From contig JBCBNX010000001.1 of NCBI GenBank assembly GCA_039821555.1, forward strand, positions 606,615 to 670,614: a stretch of DNA of 64,000 bases, in the 5' to 3' direction. The position numbers and the translations under genes are program-made. Below the pieces are notes generated by a model. The model did no database searches. It saw only the letters and a list, made by a program, of their open reading frames with translations, and was not told the DNA's origin. The DNA is from Bacteroidota bacterium (GTDB taxonomy: Bacteria > Bacteroidota > Rhodothermia > Rhodothermales > Rubricoccaceae). Below, in pieces: positions 25,760-36,200 of this stretch. Every line of letters starts with the position of its first letter. The stretch's first letter is position 1.

Positions 25760-27123
25760 CAGCCGAGGATCATCTGGAGGAAGACAATCAGAATCGCGAT
25801 TGGGCAGATGTAGCGCACGAGAAAGCGCCAAGCGCCTGACGCAGGCAGCTTGTGCCCACTCGCTTCGAGCGAAGTCTGGGCGCGATCTGCGCCCCATGTC
25901 CATCCGACGAAGAGACAGAGCAAGAGCGCGCCGATTGCGAGCGACCAGTTGCCGAAGATGGTGTCTTGCAGGGAGAGCCAGTCCATGCCGAAGACGCGGT
26001 CGCCGCTGAGGCTCTCGAAGGCCCCCTGCGAGAGCGCCGACGGCACCGCAAGAACGAAGCAGACGCCGCCGAGCAGCCACGCCGCCTTGTTACGCGTCCA
26101 GCCCTTCTCGTCCACGCAGTAGGAGACGACGACTTCGAGGAGGCTGATCGTCGAGGTCAGCGCCGCGATGGCGAGCAGGAAATAGAACGCGATGGCGAAG
26201 GCCGTACCGAAGGGCATCGCCTCGAAGATGGTCGGCAGCACTACGAAGACAAGCCCGGGGCCGGCATCCGGCGCCACGCCCGCCGCGAACAGCGCCGGGA
26301 AGATGATGATGCCCGCGAGCATCGCAATGCCCGTGTCGAAGAGCGCCACCGTCGCCGCCGACGACGACAGATTCTCCTCGTTGGGGAAGTACGACCCGTA
26401 GGTGATCATCGCGCCCATCCCGAGGCTCAGGCTGAACAGCGCTTGGCCCAGTGCGCCCATGATGACGCTGGCGTTGACTTCAGAGAAATCAGGCTGAAAG
26501 AGATAAGCCAGCCCTTCCCCTGCTCCGGGCAACGTCACCGAGCGGATGGCGAGCAAGACCAGCAGCACCAGCAAGAGCGGCATCAGAATCGTCGTCACGC
26601 GCTCGATCCCGCCGGAGACCCCGCCGCGCACGACGAGCACGGTGAGGAATAGGAAGCCACCCGCGAGGGCAATGGCTTGAAGTGGATCGCCGATCAGCTC
26701 CAGGAAAAGTGCACCGCTCTCCTCCGCCGTCATCGTGACTGCAAACGCCCCGGACATCGCTTTCCAAAGGTAGCCGACGGTCCAGCCGGCGATCACGCTG
26801 TAGAAGGAGAGGATGCCGAAGCCCGTCAGGACACCGAGCCCGCCGACGATCGGCCAAGCCGAGCCCGGCACGAGTGCCTTGAAGGCGCCAACGGGGTTGC
26901 GCCGCGTCTCACGGCCGACCGCTAGCTCAGCGAGCAACACCGGAAGCCCGATGGCTGCCACAAAGACGAGGTAGATCACCACAAAGACGCCGCCACCGCC
27001 CTCGCCCGCTGAGTAGGGGAAGCGCCAGATGTTGCCGAGCCCGATGGCCGAGCCGGAAGCGGCGAGGATAAAGCCTAGGCGGGATCCCCAGAATCCGCGC
27101 GAGGAGGTGGTCGGTGCTGCCAC
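25759..27123 (-). CDS. Sodium-dependent transporter, NSS/SNF family
   Basis: 454 residues with about eleven to twelve hydrophobic helices. The N-terminal signature SRLGFILAASGSAIGLGNIWRFPY is the sodium- and substrate-site motif of LeuT-like transporters (given here in part: GSAIGLGNIWRFPY). Helix 6/8 Na+ site residues (FFSLSLGMGAMITYGSY region; TSTISLLEVVVSY) are also visible. It imports amino acids or related amines with Na+. GTG start at 27123. The DUF2279-like protein is coupled downstream. Confidence 0.94.
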   Translation of the reverse strand: MAAPTTSSRGFWGSRLGFILAASGSAIGLGNIWRFPYSAGEGGGGVFVVIYLVFVAAIGLPVLLAELAVGRETRRNPVGAFKALVPGSAWPIVGGLGVLTGFGILSFYSVIAGWTVGYLWKAMSGAFAVTMTAEESGALFLELIGDPLQAIALAGGFLFLTVLVVRGGVSGGIERVTTILMPLLLVLLVLLAIRSVTLPGAGEGLAYLFQPDFSEVNASVIMGALGQALFSLSLGMGAMITYGSYFPNEENLSSSAATVALFDTGIAMLAGIIIFPALFAAGVAPDAGPGLVFVVLPTIFEAMPFGTAFAIAFYFLLAIAALTSTISLLEVVVSYCVDEKGWTRNKAAWLLGGVCFVLAVPSALSQGAFESLSGDRVFGMDWLSLQDTIFGNWSLAIGALLLCLFVGWTWGADRAQTSLEASGHKLPASGAWRFLVRYICPIAILIVFLQMILG

Positions 27124-27202
27124 GTTGATAGGTGACTGGTGGGAGTTCGGTGGACAAGCGGCGAAGCTACGGACCGCACCGCCTGCTCCTCAACCCATTC
27201 TC

Positions 27203-28546
27203 TTAGCGTCCACCACGCTCCGCTTCTGCTACGTTCGCGTTCTCAGCTATAGGAACACCTCGCCGCACGAGCACCTGACGGATCCGGTGCTGTTCGACGG
27301 CCTCTACTTCGATCTCCAACTCCTCGAAGCGCACCGTGTCGCCCTCCTCCGGCACCTCCCCGGCGAGGTGGAAGACGAGCCCGCCCAGCGACTCAAAGTC
27401 GAACGTCTCCGCGTCGAGATCCGTCTCTAAGCATTCGGCAAGCTCTTCGAGGTGGATGCGGGCATCGACTCGGAAGAGGTCGTCGGCAATCTGTTGGCAG
27501 GGCTGTGGCTCTGGCGCGTCGTGCTCGTCGCGGATGTCGCCGACGATCTCTTCCAGAATGTCTTCGAGCGTGACGAGGCCAGCCGTCCCCCCGTATTCGT
27601 CCACCACTATGGCGATGTGCGTGCCTGTCGAGCGGAACAGGCGGAGCATCTCGTCAAGCCGCTTGTCTTCAGGAACGAAGAGCGGACGGCGGGCGATGCG
27701 GCCCCAGCGTGTCGGCGCTGGGGCATCGGGCCCGAGGTAGCTGAGGAGGTCTTTCGCGAACACCACGCCCAGGATGCGGTCGAGGTGCTCGTCGTAGAGC
27801 GGAAAGCGAGAGTGGCCGGACTCCCGCACCAGCGCCACGGCCTCGTCAAGCGACGCGGAAGCGTCGAGCGCTTGCACGTCGAGGCGCGAGATCATGACCT
27901 CGCGCACGGTGGTGTCGCCAAACTCGATGAGGGACGTCAGAATGGCTCGCTCGTTGTCGTCGAGACCGTCCTCCGGGGCGTCGTCGTCGTCCAGGGTTGC
28001 ACTGTCGGATTTCTCCGAGTCTGGCCTGTTTCGAAGGAGTTCGGCGAGCGGCTTGGTAGCGGGCCAGAAGAGCACGTAGGCCGCCGTCACAAACGGCGTC
28101 AGCGCGATGCCTAAATCCACGGGGTCGGCCTTTGCTCGGCGGCGCATGAGGCGCTCCGCCCAAACAAGGAAGACGACGAACACCGCCAATAGACTGACAA
28201 TCCACGCCGCTGTGATGCCAGGGAGTCTGCCTGCGAATCCTACACTCGTGATCGCGACGCCCAACAGTGGAAGCAGGTAGGCAAACCGTAGGGTGAGCCT
28301 GACCTGTAGGCGACGGTCAAGCAACCATAGCAGTCTCTTAGCCCGGGCCCCGCCGACCTCGTCCAAGAGGCTTCGGTGACGATCGTTCATGGGCAGGAGT
28401 GCCTTCTCCGCGCCCGAGGCTACCACCATCAGGGCAAAGCCTACCACAAGGAAAAGCCCGCGCGCGGCGATCTCCGCCAGGGGCGGAAGCAAGGCGGGAA
28501 GGGTGAGGAGCGGCCCGAGTGCGGGCCAACTAGAGGCAGGGTCCAC
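27203..28546 (-). CDS. CBS-domain membrane protein, CorC/TlyC (hemolysin) family
   Basis: 447 residues from a GTG. Three to four N-terminal hydrophobic helices (about 20-160) form a diverged CNNM/DUF21-like region. Two CBS domains follow (VREVMISRLDVQALD... and RRPLFVPEDKRLDEML...), the second ending with IAIVVDEYGGTAGLVTLEDILEEIVGD, then a C-terminal CorC_HlyC domain. Members take part in Mg2+/Co2+ efflux; in Bacteroidota the related GldE supports gliding. Which of these applies is not clear. Confidence 0.9.
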   Translation of the reverse strand: MDPASSWPALGPLLTLPALLPPLAEIAARGLFLVVGFALMVVASGAEKALLPMNDRHRSLLDEVGGARAKRLLWLLDRRLQVRLTLRFAYLLPLLGVAITSVGFAGRLPGITAAWIVSLLAVFVVFLVWAERLMRRRAKADPVDLGIALTPFVTAAYVLFWPATKPLAELLRNRPDSEKSDSATLDDDDAPEDGLDDNERAILTSLIEFGDTTVREVMISRLDVQALDASASLDEAVALVRESGHSRFPLYDEHLDRILGVVFAKDLLSYLGPDAPAPTRWGRIARRPLFVPEDKRLDEMLRLFRSTGTHIAIVVDEYGGTAGLVTLEDILEEIVGDIRDEHDAPEPQPCQQIADDLFRVDARIHLEELAECLETDLDAETFDFESLGGLVFHLAGEVPEEGDTVRFEELEIEVEAVEQHRIRQVLVRRGVPIAENANVAEAERGGR

Positions 28547-28674
28547 GAGGGGGGAGCGTCGTCGCTCCGGCTGGTCAGCAAAAGCGCGGGCGTCAGGGTA
28601 GGACCTGTTCAGGACGCCCGCGTGGGTAGCGAGGGCAACTTACATCCCTAGCATCGGCAAGTTCGGGTTCGCCG

Positions 28675-29115
28675 TTAATTCCCGGCATGTCCGTCGCGCC
28701 CTCGTCTAAACGAAGCGCTCGCCCGGGTGATTGCTTGGTCGATGGCGTAGCCCGCCAGCAGGCTCTCGTAGACGTCCACGCCCATCGTTCCGCGCACGTG
28801 GTCGCGAAGGTCTACAAGGTCACGGTAGCGAGCAAGTGCCTCGGCTTCGCCTGGGTTGCGGCCGGTCTCGTCGCACCAGTCGAGGAAGTCGTCCGTGTCT
28901 TCGACCGCTTGCAGGCGGCCTGCGGTGAAGAAGAGTACCTGTCCGAGCGTGGGCGCGGGGTAGCCCGGCTGCATGGTGATCGGCTCGGTCCAGGTGCCCC
29001 ATGGCGACGTGCGCTCGGCGCTCGTGACCGTCACCTGGTAGCGCTGGCCGCCAAGCGGCTGCACACGCATCCGTAGCGCGCCCGCGTCGATGGCGTCGTC
29101 AATGTAGTCGCTCAC
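28675..29115 (-). CDS. Hypothetical protein translationally coupled to kinase
   Basis: 146 residues, soluble, no signal peptide or known motif. The N-terminal half is beta-like (MRVQPLGGQRYQVTVTSAER, YPAPTLGQVLFFTAG), the C-terminal half helical and acidic (DFLDWCDETGRNPGEAEALARYRDL). GTG start overlaps the kinase stop by 4 bp (GTGA), strong evidence of co-translation with the kinase. It could be a substrate, adaptor or regulator of that kinase; nothing in sequence proves which. Confidence 0.75.
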   Translation of the reverse strand: MSDYIDDAIDAGALRMRVQPLGGQRYQVTVTSAERTSPWGTWTEPITMQPGYPAPTLGQVLFFTAGRLQAVEDTDDFLDWCDETGRNPGEAEALARYRDLVDLRDHVRGTMGVDVYESLLAGYAIDQAITRASASFRRGRDGHAGN

Positions 29116-31763
29116 GGGACCAGAGTAGCTAGGAGGTCGGCGGCGCGGGTCGAGTCGGCATCGGCGGTAGCCTGGAAGACACGGAGCGAGGCCGTGGCCA
29201 GGGTGCGCGCTTGGGCGGCCTTGCCGGTCTCGGCGAGCGTCTCGGCAAGGAGAAGCTGCGCGTAGGCGGTGCGCCCGTCCGTCTCACCAAAGGCATCGGC
29301 GCGAATCGAGAGCGCTTCACGTTGCAGCGCAGCAGCAGTATCGTCCTGCTCCTGTCCCTTGGCGATGTCGGCGAGCAAGAGCAACGAGAGGGCCACACGC
29401 GGATGGCGCATGCCCAAGGCCTCGCGACGGATAGCGAGCGCACGGCGCTGATGCCGTTCCGCCTCGTCGAGCAAGTCACGCTCCTCGAAGCTGTCGGCGA
29501 GCCCTTCGAGCGGCTGCGCCACGTCGGCATGGCGAGGCCCGAGCGTGGCCTCACGGATGGCGAGCGCCTCGCGATACGGGGCCTCGGCGCGCTCCGGTGT
29601 GCCTAGGCGGAGGTAGAGCCCACCCAGGTTGATGAGCATCGCGGCGACCTGCGGATGGTCGGGGCCGTAGGCAGCACGGCTCACGTCGAGCGCCTCGTGG
29701 AAGAGCCGCGTCGACTCGTCTGGTTCGCCGCGTCCGTAGTGGAGGATCGCGAGCCCGGTGAGCGACTGCGCCACGTCGGGGTGGTCGTTGCCGAGCGCAG
29801 CTTTTCGAAGACGGAGCGCTTCCGACTGCGCAGCGAACGCTTCGTCGGTGCGGCCCTGACGGCGGAGCAAAATACTGAGGTTGTTGAGCGTCCTACCCCG
29901 AGCCGCGCGGGCGCCCTCGACCGGGGGCAGTGCGATAAGCGCCTGCCGGTAGAGGTGCTCGGCCTGCTCCTCGTCGCCGAGGTCTGCGCGCAGCGCTCCG
30001 TACGACGTGCGTGCCTCGGCGAGCTGTCGCCCCCCGCTGCTCCTGAGCGCATCGAGTGCCGCGCGGTAGAGGGTGTCGGCCTCCTCGTAGCGCCCCTGCC
30101 AGTGCACCGCCTCGGCCACGCGGCGGCGACTCCGGGCCACGCTCGTGTCGGCCAAGCCGAGGTGACGAACACGCAGCGCGAGGGCCGTGCGCGCCTGCGT
30201 TTCGGCGGCGGCGTACTGCCCCATCCGTTCGTAGGCCGTGCCCATCACGTCGAGGAGGTCGGCCTGGACGAGCGGTTGGTCGGCCAGGGTGCGCGTGAGG
30301 CGGGCCGCGCCGCGGTCGAGGAGTGCCTGTGCCGTGAGCGTGTCGCCGCGGGCGAGTGCCGGGTTGGCCTGTGCGAAGAGGTCGAGGAGGAACGCGCTGA
30401 CCTCGGCGGCCTTGTCGCGCTCCCGCTCGGCGATGCGCGCCTGCTCGGCCACCCGCTGCGACTGGATCGCTGTGACGATGCTAAACACGACGAGCAGGGC
30501 TGCGACGAGCGAGGCTGCCGCAACACCTACTCGGTGGCGGCCGACGAACTTGCGGACGCGGTAGCCGACCTCGTCGGGCAGCGCTCGGACGGGCAGGCCA
30601 TCAAGGTGCCGACGCAGATCGTCGGCGAACTGCTCGACGGAAGCGTAGCGGCGGCTCGGCTCCTTGCGCATCGCCATAGCGACGATGGTGTCGAGATCAC
30701 CCCGGAGGCGCTTGGCAAGCGCGCTCGCCTCGATGCCGGGCAGTCCGGGGGCCTCGCCCGAGGTGACTTGCTGCGACGGAGGCGCGGGCGTCGTCTCGCA
30801 GACGATGCGTTCGACTTCGGCGGGGGCGGCGTGCGTGAGGTCGTACGGCCGGGCGCCGGTCAGCAGTTCGGCGAGGAGCACGCCGAGGCTGTACAGGTCG
30901 CTCGCTGTCGTGATCGGCTGGCCGCGAAGTTGCTCGGGGCTAGCGTAGGCGGGCGTGAGCAGCCGCGCGGCGTGGTGCGTGACGAGGCCCGCGTATTCCG
31001 ACAGCCCCGGGTTGAGCAGCTTCGCCACGCCGAAGTCGAGCAGCTTCACGGTCGGCGCGTTGCCCGCGTCGGAGGCGACGAGGATGTTCGACGGCTTGAG
31101 GTCGCGGTGGACGACCAGGTGCTGGTGGGCATGCTGTACCGCTGCGCACACGTCGAGGAACAGCCGCAGCCGCGCCTCGACGCTGAGGCGCTGGCGGTCG
31201 CAGAAGGCCGTGATCGGCTCGCCCTCTACGTATTCCATCGCCAGAAACGGCCGCGCTGCCCTATTGTCGCCGCCGCCTTCCCCCGTGCTCCCACCGTCCA
31301 GCAGGCGCGCGATGTTCTTGTGCGACATGCTAGCGAGGATCTGGCGCTCAGCACGGAAGCGCTGCACGAGGTCGTCCGTGTCGAGGCCGCGCCGGATGAG
31401 CTTGAGGGCGACGCGCTGCCGGAACGCCCCGTCGGCCCGCTCGGCGGCGTAGACGGTGCCCATGCCGCCGCGCCCGAGGCGCTGTACGAGGCGATACGCC
31501 CCCACGGTCGTGCCGAGGAGATCATCGCGGTCTTCGTCCTGCGCGAAGGCGGCGTCCGCTAAGTCTTGGAGGCCCAGTTCGCCCAGCCGCGCGACCGGCG
31601 CGAGAAAGCCGTCGTCCTCGGCGTCGTGCGCCGCGAGCAGCCGCTCGACCTCTGCGCGTACGGTAGGCTCAGCGGCATCCAGCAGCGCGGCCCGCTCGCT
31701 CTCCGCCGCGCCGAGTACGGCGTCGAAGAGGGCTTCCACCTGCTGCCAGCGTTCGGGCGTCAT
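29112..31763 (-). CDS. Hanks-type serine/threonine protein kinase with C-terminal TPRs
   Basis: 883 residues. After an N-terminal helical segment (about 1-85, MTPERWQQVEALFDAVLGA start), the kinase domain holds the Gly loop LGRGGMGTVY (about 96-105), catalytic Lys in ALKLI (K121), HRDLKPSN (about 219-226) and DFG (about 243-245), plus the P+1 motif TPAYASPEQLRG. One transmembrane helix (about 425-448) separates it from about 400 residues of TPR repeats, which would face the periplasm. This is the architecture of ECF-associated kinases common in Planctomycetes and Rhodothermota. It ends in overlap with a small coupled gene. Confidence 0.95.
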   Translation of the reverse strand: MTPERWQQVEALFDAVLGAAESERAALLDAAEPTVRAEVERLLAAHDAEDDGFLAPVARLGELGLQDLADAAFAQDEDRDDLLGTTVGAYRLVQRLGRGGMGTVYAAERADGAFRQRVALKLIRRGLDTDDLVQRFRAERQILASMSHKNIARLLDGGSTGEGGGDNRAARPFLAMEYVEGEPITAFCDRQRLSVEARLRLFLDVCAAVQHAHQHLVVHRDLKPSNILVASDAGNAPTVKLLDFGVAKLLNPGLSEYAGLVTHHAARLLTPAYASPEQLRGQPITTASDLYSLGVLLAELLTGARPYDLTHAAPAEVERIVCETTPAPPSQQVTSGEAPGLPGIEASALAKRLRGDLDTIVAMAMRKEPSRRYASVEQFADDLRRHLDGLPVRALPDEVGYRVRKFVGRHRVGVAAASLVAALLVVFSIVTAIQSQRVAEQARIAERERDKAAEVSAFLLDLFAQANPALARGDTLTAQALLDRGAARLTRTLADQPLVQADLLDVMGTAYERMGQYAAAETQARTALALRVRHLGLADTSVARSRRRVAEAVHWQGRYEEADTLYRAALDALRSSGGRQLAEARTSYGALRADLGDEEQAEHLYRQALIALPPVEGARAARGRTLNNLSILLRRQGRTDEAFAAQSEALRLRKAALGNDHPDVAQSLTGLAILHYGRGEPDESTRLFHEALDVSRAAYGPDHPQVAAMLINLGGLYLRLGTPERAEAPYREALAIREATLGPRHADVAQPLEGLADSFEERDLLDEAERHQRRALAIRREALGMRHPRVALSLLLLADIAKGQEQDDTAAALQREALSIRADAFGETDGRTAYAQLLLAETLAETGKAAQARTLATASLRVFQATADADSTRAADLLATLVP

Positions 31764-31854
31764 CGCGGTACGGTGTGGACGGTTCTTTGTGGAAACGTAT
31801 GCACGTGCCACCCGACCTCCAACTCGACCCCCTGCATCGCAAGACTCCGCCCGG

Positions 31855-33237
31855 TCAGCGCACGACCGTCACCCGCGTGGCCTCCCGTCCGTCCGTGCTC
31901 TGGAGTTCGACGACATACGTGCCCGGCGCCCAACCGGCGGTGTCGATCTCGAACGTACGGGCACCCGTGAGCGGCCCACGGTAGACCTCGGCAACGAGCC
32001 ACCCCAAAAGGTCATACACTGCGATACGAAGGTCCGTTGAAGTCTCGACAGCCACGTCGATGCGCAGGGCATTGGTCGCTGGGTTCGGGTACACGGCACC
32101 CAGCACCGTCTCACCGCGCTTTCCCGGCTCCCCAGCCTCGCTCGACGCCGCCACCGCCTCCACCGTCCGCAGCACCGCACCCCGACGCAGCGGACCGCCC
32201 TCCCCTTGACTGAAGCCCACCCACACCCGGCCCTCCTTGTCCACCACCACGTCCTCCACGCGCAGCGGGTTGCCCACCAACTCGGTGCCATCGAAGCGCC
32301 CCACCTCCTCCCACGTCACGCCGCCGTCCAGCGAGCGATGCACCCCCCCGAACGCGCTCGTGTCCACGCCCGCCGTGAGCACCCCCCACAGGCTCCCGTC
32401 CGCGCCCGCCGCCAGCCGCCCCACAAACTGGAACTCCCCCGCTGGCAGCCGCCCCACCGTCTCCCACGTCTGCCCGTCCTCGCTGCGCCGCACCACCCCG
32501 TTGGGCGAGCCCCCGTCGTCCACCGGCCCGTTCATCAGCGTGAAGAACGCCCCCAGCGCCTCCGAGTACACCACGTGCTCGGCATCGAAGCCGAAGAACG
32601 TCACCAGGTTTGACGGCTGCCACGAGAGCCCGTCGTCTTCGGAGACGGCTGCGCCGCCGAGGCCCACGAGCACGAGGCGGCCGTGGGGCAGTTCGGGCGT
32701 GGGGGGGCTCTGGGCGAAGAAGCGGCCGAAGACGGCCTGGAAGACGGGGTCGGTGCGGCCGATCACGGTCCAGGTGTCGCCTGAGTCGGTGGAGCGCTCG
32801 ACGCCGAGGTTGTCGGTGGCGGCGACGAGGGCACCGGAGTGGGTCTCGATGATGGCCTCGCCGCGCGCAACGGCGACAGGGGTAGTGCGCCCGTAGTCGG
32901 TGGACATGCGGAGGCTGCGGGCGGCGAAGAAGAGGCGGCCGTTGGAGGCCATGAAGACCGTGTCGTGGCCTCCGCGCTGATCGTGGGTCGCGAGAAAAGC
33001 GTCCGGACCGTCTCGACGCCAGACGTATGTCCCATCGTCTCCGACGAGGTAGATCGTGGAGTCGCCTGACACAGCAAGGTCGTTGACCTCAAACTCGCCG
33101 TTGACCACCTCCCACAGGATCTCATCGCCCGCGTCCTCCTGAGCGGAGGCCGGGGATACCCCCGCGAACGCGAAGCACGCGAGCACGAGGCTTGCGACCA
33201 CGTTCCGGCATGTACGACAAGGGCGTTGCGAGATCAT
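31855..33237 (-). CDS. Secreted BNR/Ycf48-like beta-propeller protein with T9SS sorting domain
   Basis: 460 residues with a signal peptide (about 1-33, ending SPASAQ). The body consists of repeated blades carrying Asp-box-like motifs (STDSGDTWTVIG, SEDDGLSWQPS, SEDGQTWETVG, SLDGGVTWEEVG), a sialidase/BNR or Ycf48-type propeller. The last ~80 residues are a T9SS sorting domain (VYPNPATNALRIDV, VYDLLGWLV, TRVTVVR). It is probably displayed or released at the cell surface. It starts 3 bp after the subtilase stop, so they are co-transcribed. Confidence 0.9.
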   Translation of the reverse strand: MISQRPCRTCRNVVASLVLACFAFAGVSPASAQEDAGDEILWEVVNGEFEVNDLAVSGDSTIYLVGDDGTYVWRRDGPDAFLATHDQRGGHDTVFMASNGRLFFAARSLRMSTDYGRTTPVAVARGEAIIETHSGALVAATDNLGVERSTDSGDTWTVIGRTDPVFQAVFGRFFAQSPPTPELPHGRLVLVGLGGAAVSEDDGLSWQPSNLVTFFGFDAEHVVYSEALGAFFTLMNGPVDDGGSPNGVVRRSEDGQTWETVGRLPAGEFQFVGRLAAGADGSLWGVLTAGVDTSAFGGVHRSLDGGVTWEEVGRFDGTELVGNPLRVEDVVVDKEGRVWVGFSQGEGGPLRRGAVLRTVEAVAASSEAGEPGKRGETVLGAVYPNPATNALRIDVAVETSTDLRIAVYDLLGWLVAEVYRGPLTGARTFEIDTAGWAPGTYVVELQSTDGREATRVTVVR

Positions 33238-33240
33238 GAC

Positions 33241-36200
33241 CTACTCCGCCACCGTCAGCGTCCGGTGATACTGCCGCGCCCCTGCTCCTGTCGTCACCGT
33301 CACCTGCACCACGTACACTCCCGGGGCCAGCCCCGCCGTGGAGAGCCGGTAGGCGTGCTCCCCTGCCGTCTCGCGCCGCGCCGTGCCGGTGCGCACCCGC
33401 TGCCCGAGCGTGTTGACGAGCGCCAGGCGCACCTCGGCCGCCTCGGCCAGCGCCAGCGGTACCGTCACCCCGCCTGCCGTCGGGTTCGGGTACACCGGCT
33501 GCAACGCGGTCACCATGGGCACCGATGCGTCCTCCGCTTCGGACGTGGCCTGCACCGGAGCCGTTGCTCCGTCCAGGTCAATCCGCTCGAAGGGCACCGC
33601 GCGCGGTTCCTCCGACGCCTCGCGCTCACCCCGAAGCGCCCGCGCCGTCTTCAGGTCCGCCAGCCCCTCGTCCTCGGGCCACCGCACCTCGAACGCCTGC
33701 AACGCCTCATCGGCGGCGTTCAGGTCACCCGCATCGACCGCCAGGGAGAAGCGCGTCAGCCAGCCCCGCCGTTCGTGTTCGGTGCCCGCAAACTCCGTCG
33801 TGAGCGTCCGGGCCGTCTCGGAGGCCGCGTCTGTGCGCCCTGTGCCGTAGTAGATCGAGGCGAGCGCTTCGAGCGCCCAGCCGCGGTTTGCCGGCCTCCG
33901 GCTCTCCCCAACGAGGAAGCTCTCGAGGCCTGGGTAGAGGTCTCTGCGCCCCAGCTGGGCAGCCACCGCGAAGGCGCGGCTCGCCTCGTGCGGGGTCGCT
34001 GCTCGCTCAATGGCACGCACGGCATGGTCGATGGCGACGCTGCGGTCGGCGTTCTCAAAGCCCTCGGCGATAGCGAGCCAGCGCTCAAGCATCATGCCCT
34101 CTGGAGGGCCGCCCGGAGCCAGACCGGGTACGTCCTCGCCACGAATCGCTTCCGTCGCTCCAGTCTTCGCGTAGGCCGTCTCCGTCCGTAGTGCCCTCAT
34201 GTGGGGTGAAGCCCTCATGTTGGAGGGAGGGTCCTCCTCGGTGGTGATGCCGAGGGACGAGCAGGAGACGGAGGGCCCGGGCGGACTCGAGAGATAGGGG
34301 TCGGAGTCAAAGGCACCGCCGTTGCTCACGTCGATGTAGGCGGGGTCGGGGCCGAGTGCGCGGTCCCAGTAGTTGCACTCGGCGATGATGTCCGAGTCGT
34401 CCGCCTTGATGTGGCGCTCGTTCGGGTTGCCACTGTTGCGACGGAACCAGTTGTTGCGAAAGCTGTCACCGAATATCTGCCCAGCACCGCCAGCGTAGAT
34501 CATAGCGTCCTGAAGCCCGAAAAGGGTGCCTACGGTGCTCACCTGCACAACGTTGTTTTGGCCCGAGGGAGCAGTCGGATCATAGAAGCCGAAGCCTACT
34601 TGGCCATGATTGTAGGCACGAACGCCCCACGTAGCGCTGTCATTGATCTCGGAGAGCCGTACGTAAATGTTGGCGTCGTTGGCGTAGACGGCCACACTCT
34701 CTGTGTCGTCAAGTATTACCTCGTCGAGATAGATCTCAGCGCTGTTGTTGGCGACGATGTGGCGGTGGACGTTGTCTCGAATGGTCGAAAAGTTGTCACT
34801 ACTTGGGCGCACATGGACCACAGCCTGCGGCCCTGTAGCTAAGAGCCCTCCGCCAAAGCTGTCCTGAATGACGACGCCCTCGAACACCGGACTCGCGTTG
34901 TAGACGTACACGGATGGACCGGGGTTGTTGACGCCCGGAAAGTTGACAAGCTCGATCGTGGCGTCTTCCAGAAGTCCGCCGCTGCCCGGCTGGAAGCGGA
35001 TCCCCTCCCAGCCCTGTGCGGGGTCTGTAGCAGTAAACACGGCGCCGTCCGCGTTGAGTGTTCCGTTTACGACGAGGCGCGTACCAGGCGCGAACGCCAG
35101 CGTGACAGCACCAAGGTCCCATGTTTCCCCCTGGGGAACCGTCACATTCTGTGAGAACGTACCACCATACTGCTCAATTGTATATTCTAGAGATTTATAT
35201 GCGTTTATTCTGCCATATCCGACATACTGATTCCACTCTATGCTCTCATTCGTTGTAGGATTTACAATTACCGAAAACGGATGATCTATCTCGTCAACTT
35301 TCTCTGCACCTCTTGTAATGGCTTCATACAGCTGATCCGTCCTAATATCTGGATTAATTGAAAGTATTAGAGATGCCAAACTAGATACCATTGGCGTCGC
35401 AAAAGACGTCCCAGTCGAAGAACGTGTCGAATGATCCCAATAGACTATAGGCCCATTTGAAATTCTTGTCGATGCCAGAACTGGGACATTGCCACCCGGT
35501 GCAGTTACATCTATATATGATTGCTCGGAGTCACTAAAAGGATTAATTCCTGGACTAAAAACATACCCATCCAAGAACTCATCATTGACATCTACCGCAG
35601 ATACTGCTATCACTTGAGCCTCGTATATATTACCACTCCCATCATCAATATCGTCGTAGTACAAAGCCGCTGGGTACGCTGGTGGCGTATACGAAAAAAT
35701 TCCATCATTTCTATTTCCAGCAGCAGCAATAACATGCAATCCTATTGATATAAAATCACGTACATATGAGCGAGCCGTTCTCCCTCCCTCATACTCTTCA
35801 TCCGGATCGTTATCAGTATCTGTAAGAAGCCAACTGATGTTTACCACATCGACGTTTGAGTAAGCAGGACTACTAGGATCATACAGAGATGTTAACAGCT
35901 CTTCAAAACCAGTGAAGTTATTTTCAAATCCATATAACTCTACGTCCCACCCTAGGCTAGCATGATAAAGCCCATTATCAGTTTTTCCGCCTGCTATTCC
36001 AGACACTCTACCACCATGACTAAATCCCCTAATACCACTTCTACAGCTTACCAGAGTTAGCACATCCCTAAGATCATCGTGGATATCAGTAAATAGAGGG
36101 CTATTCAAAGGATTGCAATTAAAGCTATCTAGTACAGCAATTCCTACCTTATTACCCAAAAACCCACCACGTGTAATTTCCCACGCTTTTTCTGCATCTA

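Noticed and set aside
30000..31562. Long plus-strand frame of over 600 codons opposite the kinase gene
   Set aside because: It is the antisense of a GC-rich kinase/TPR gene; Arg/Val/Glu-rich composition with no domain, a usual artefact at high GC.
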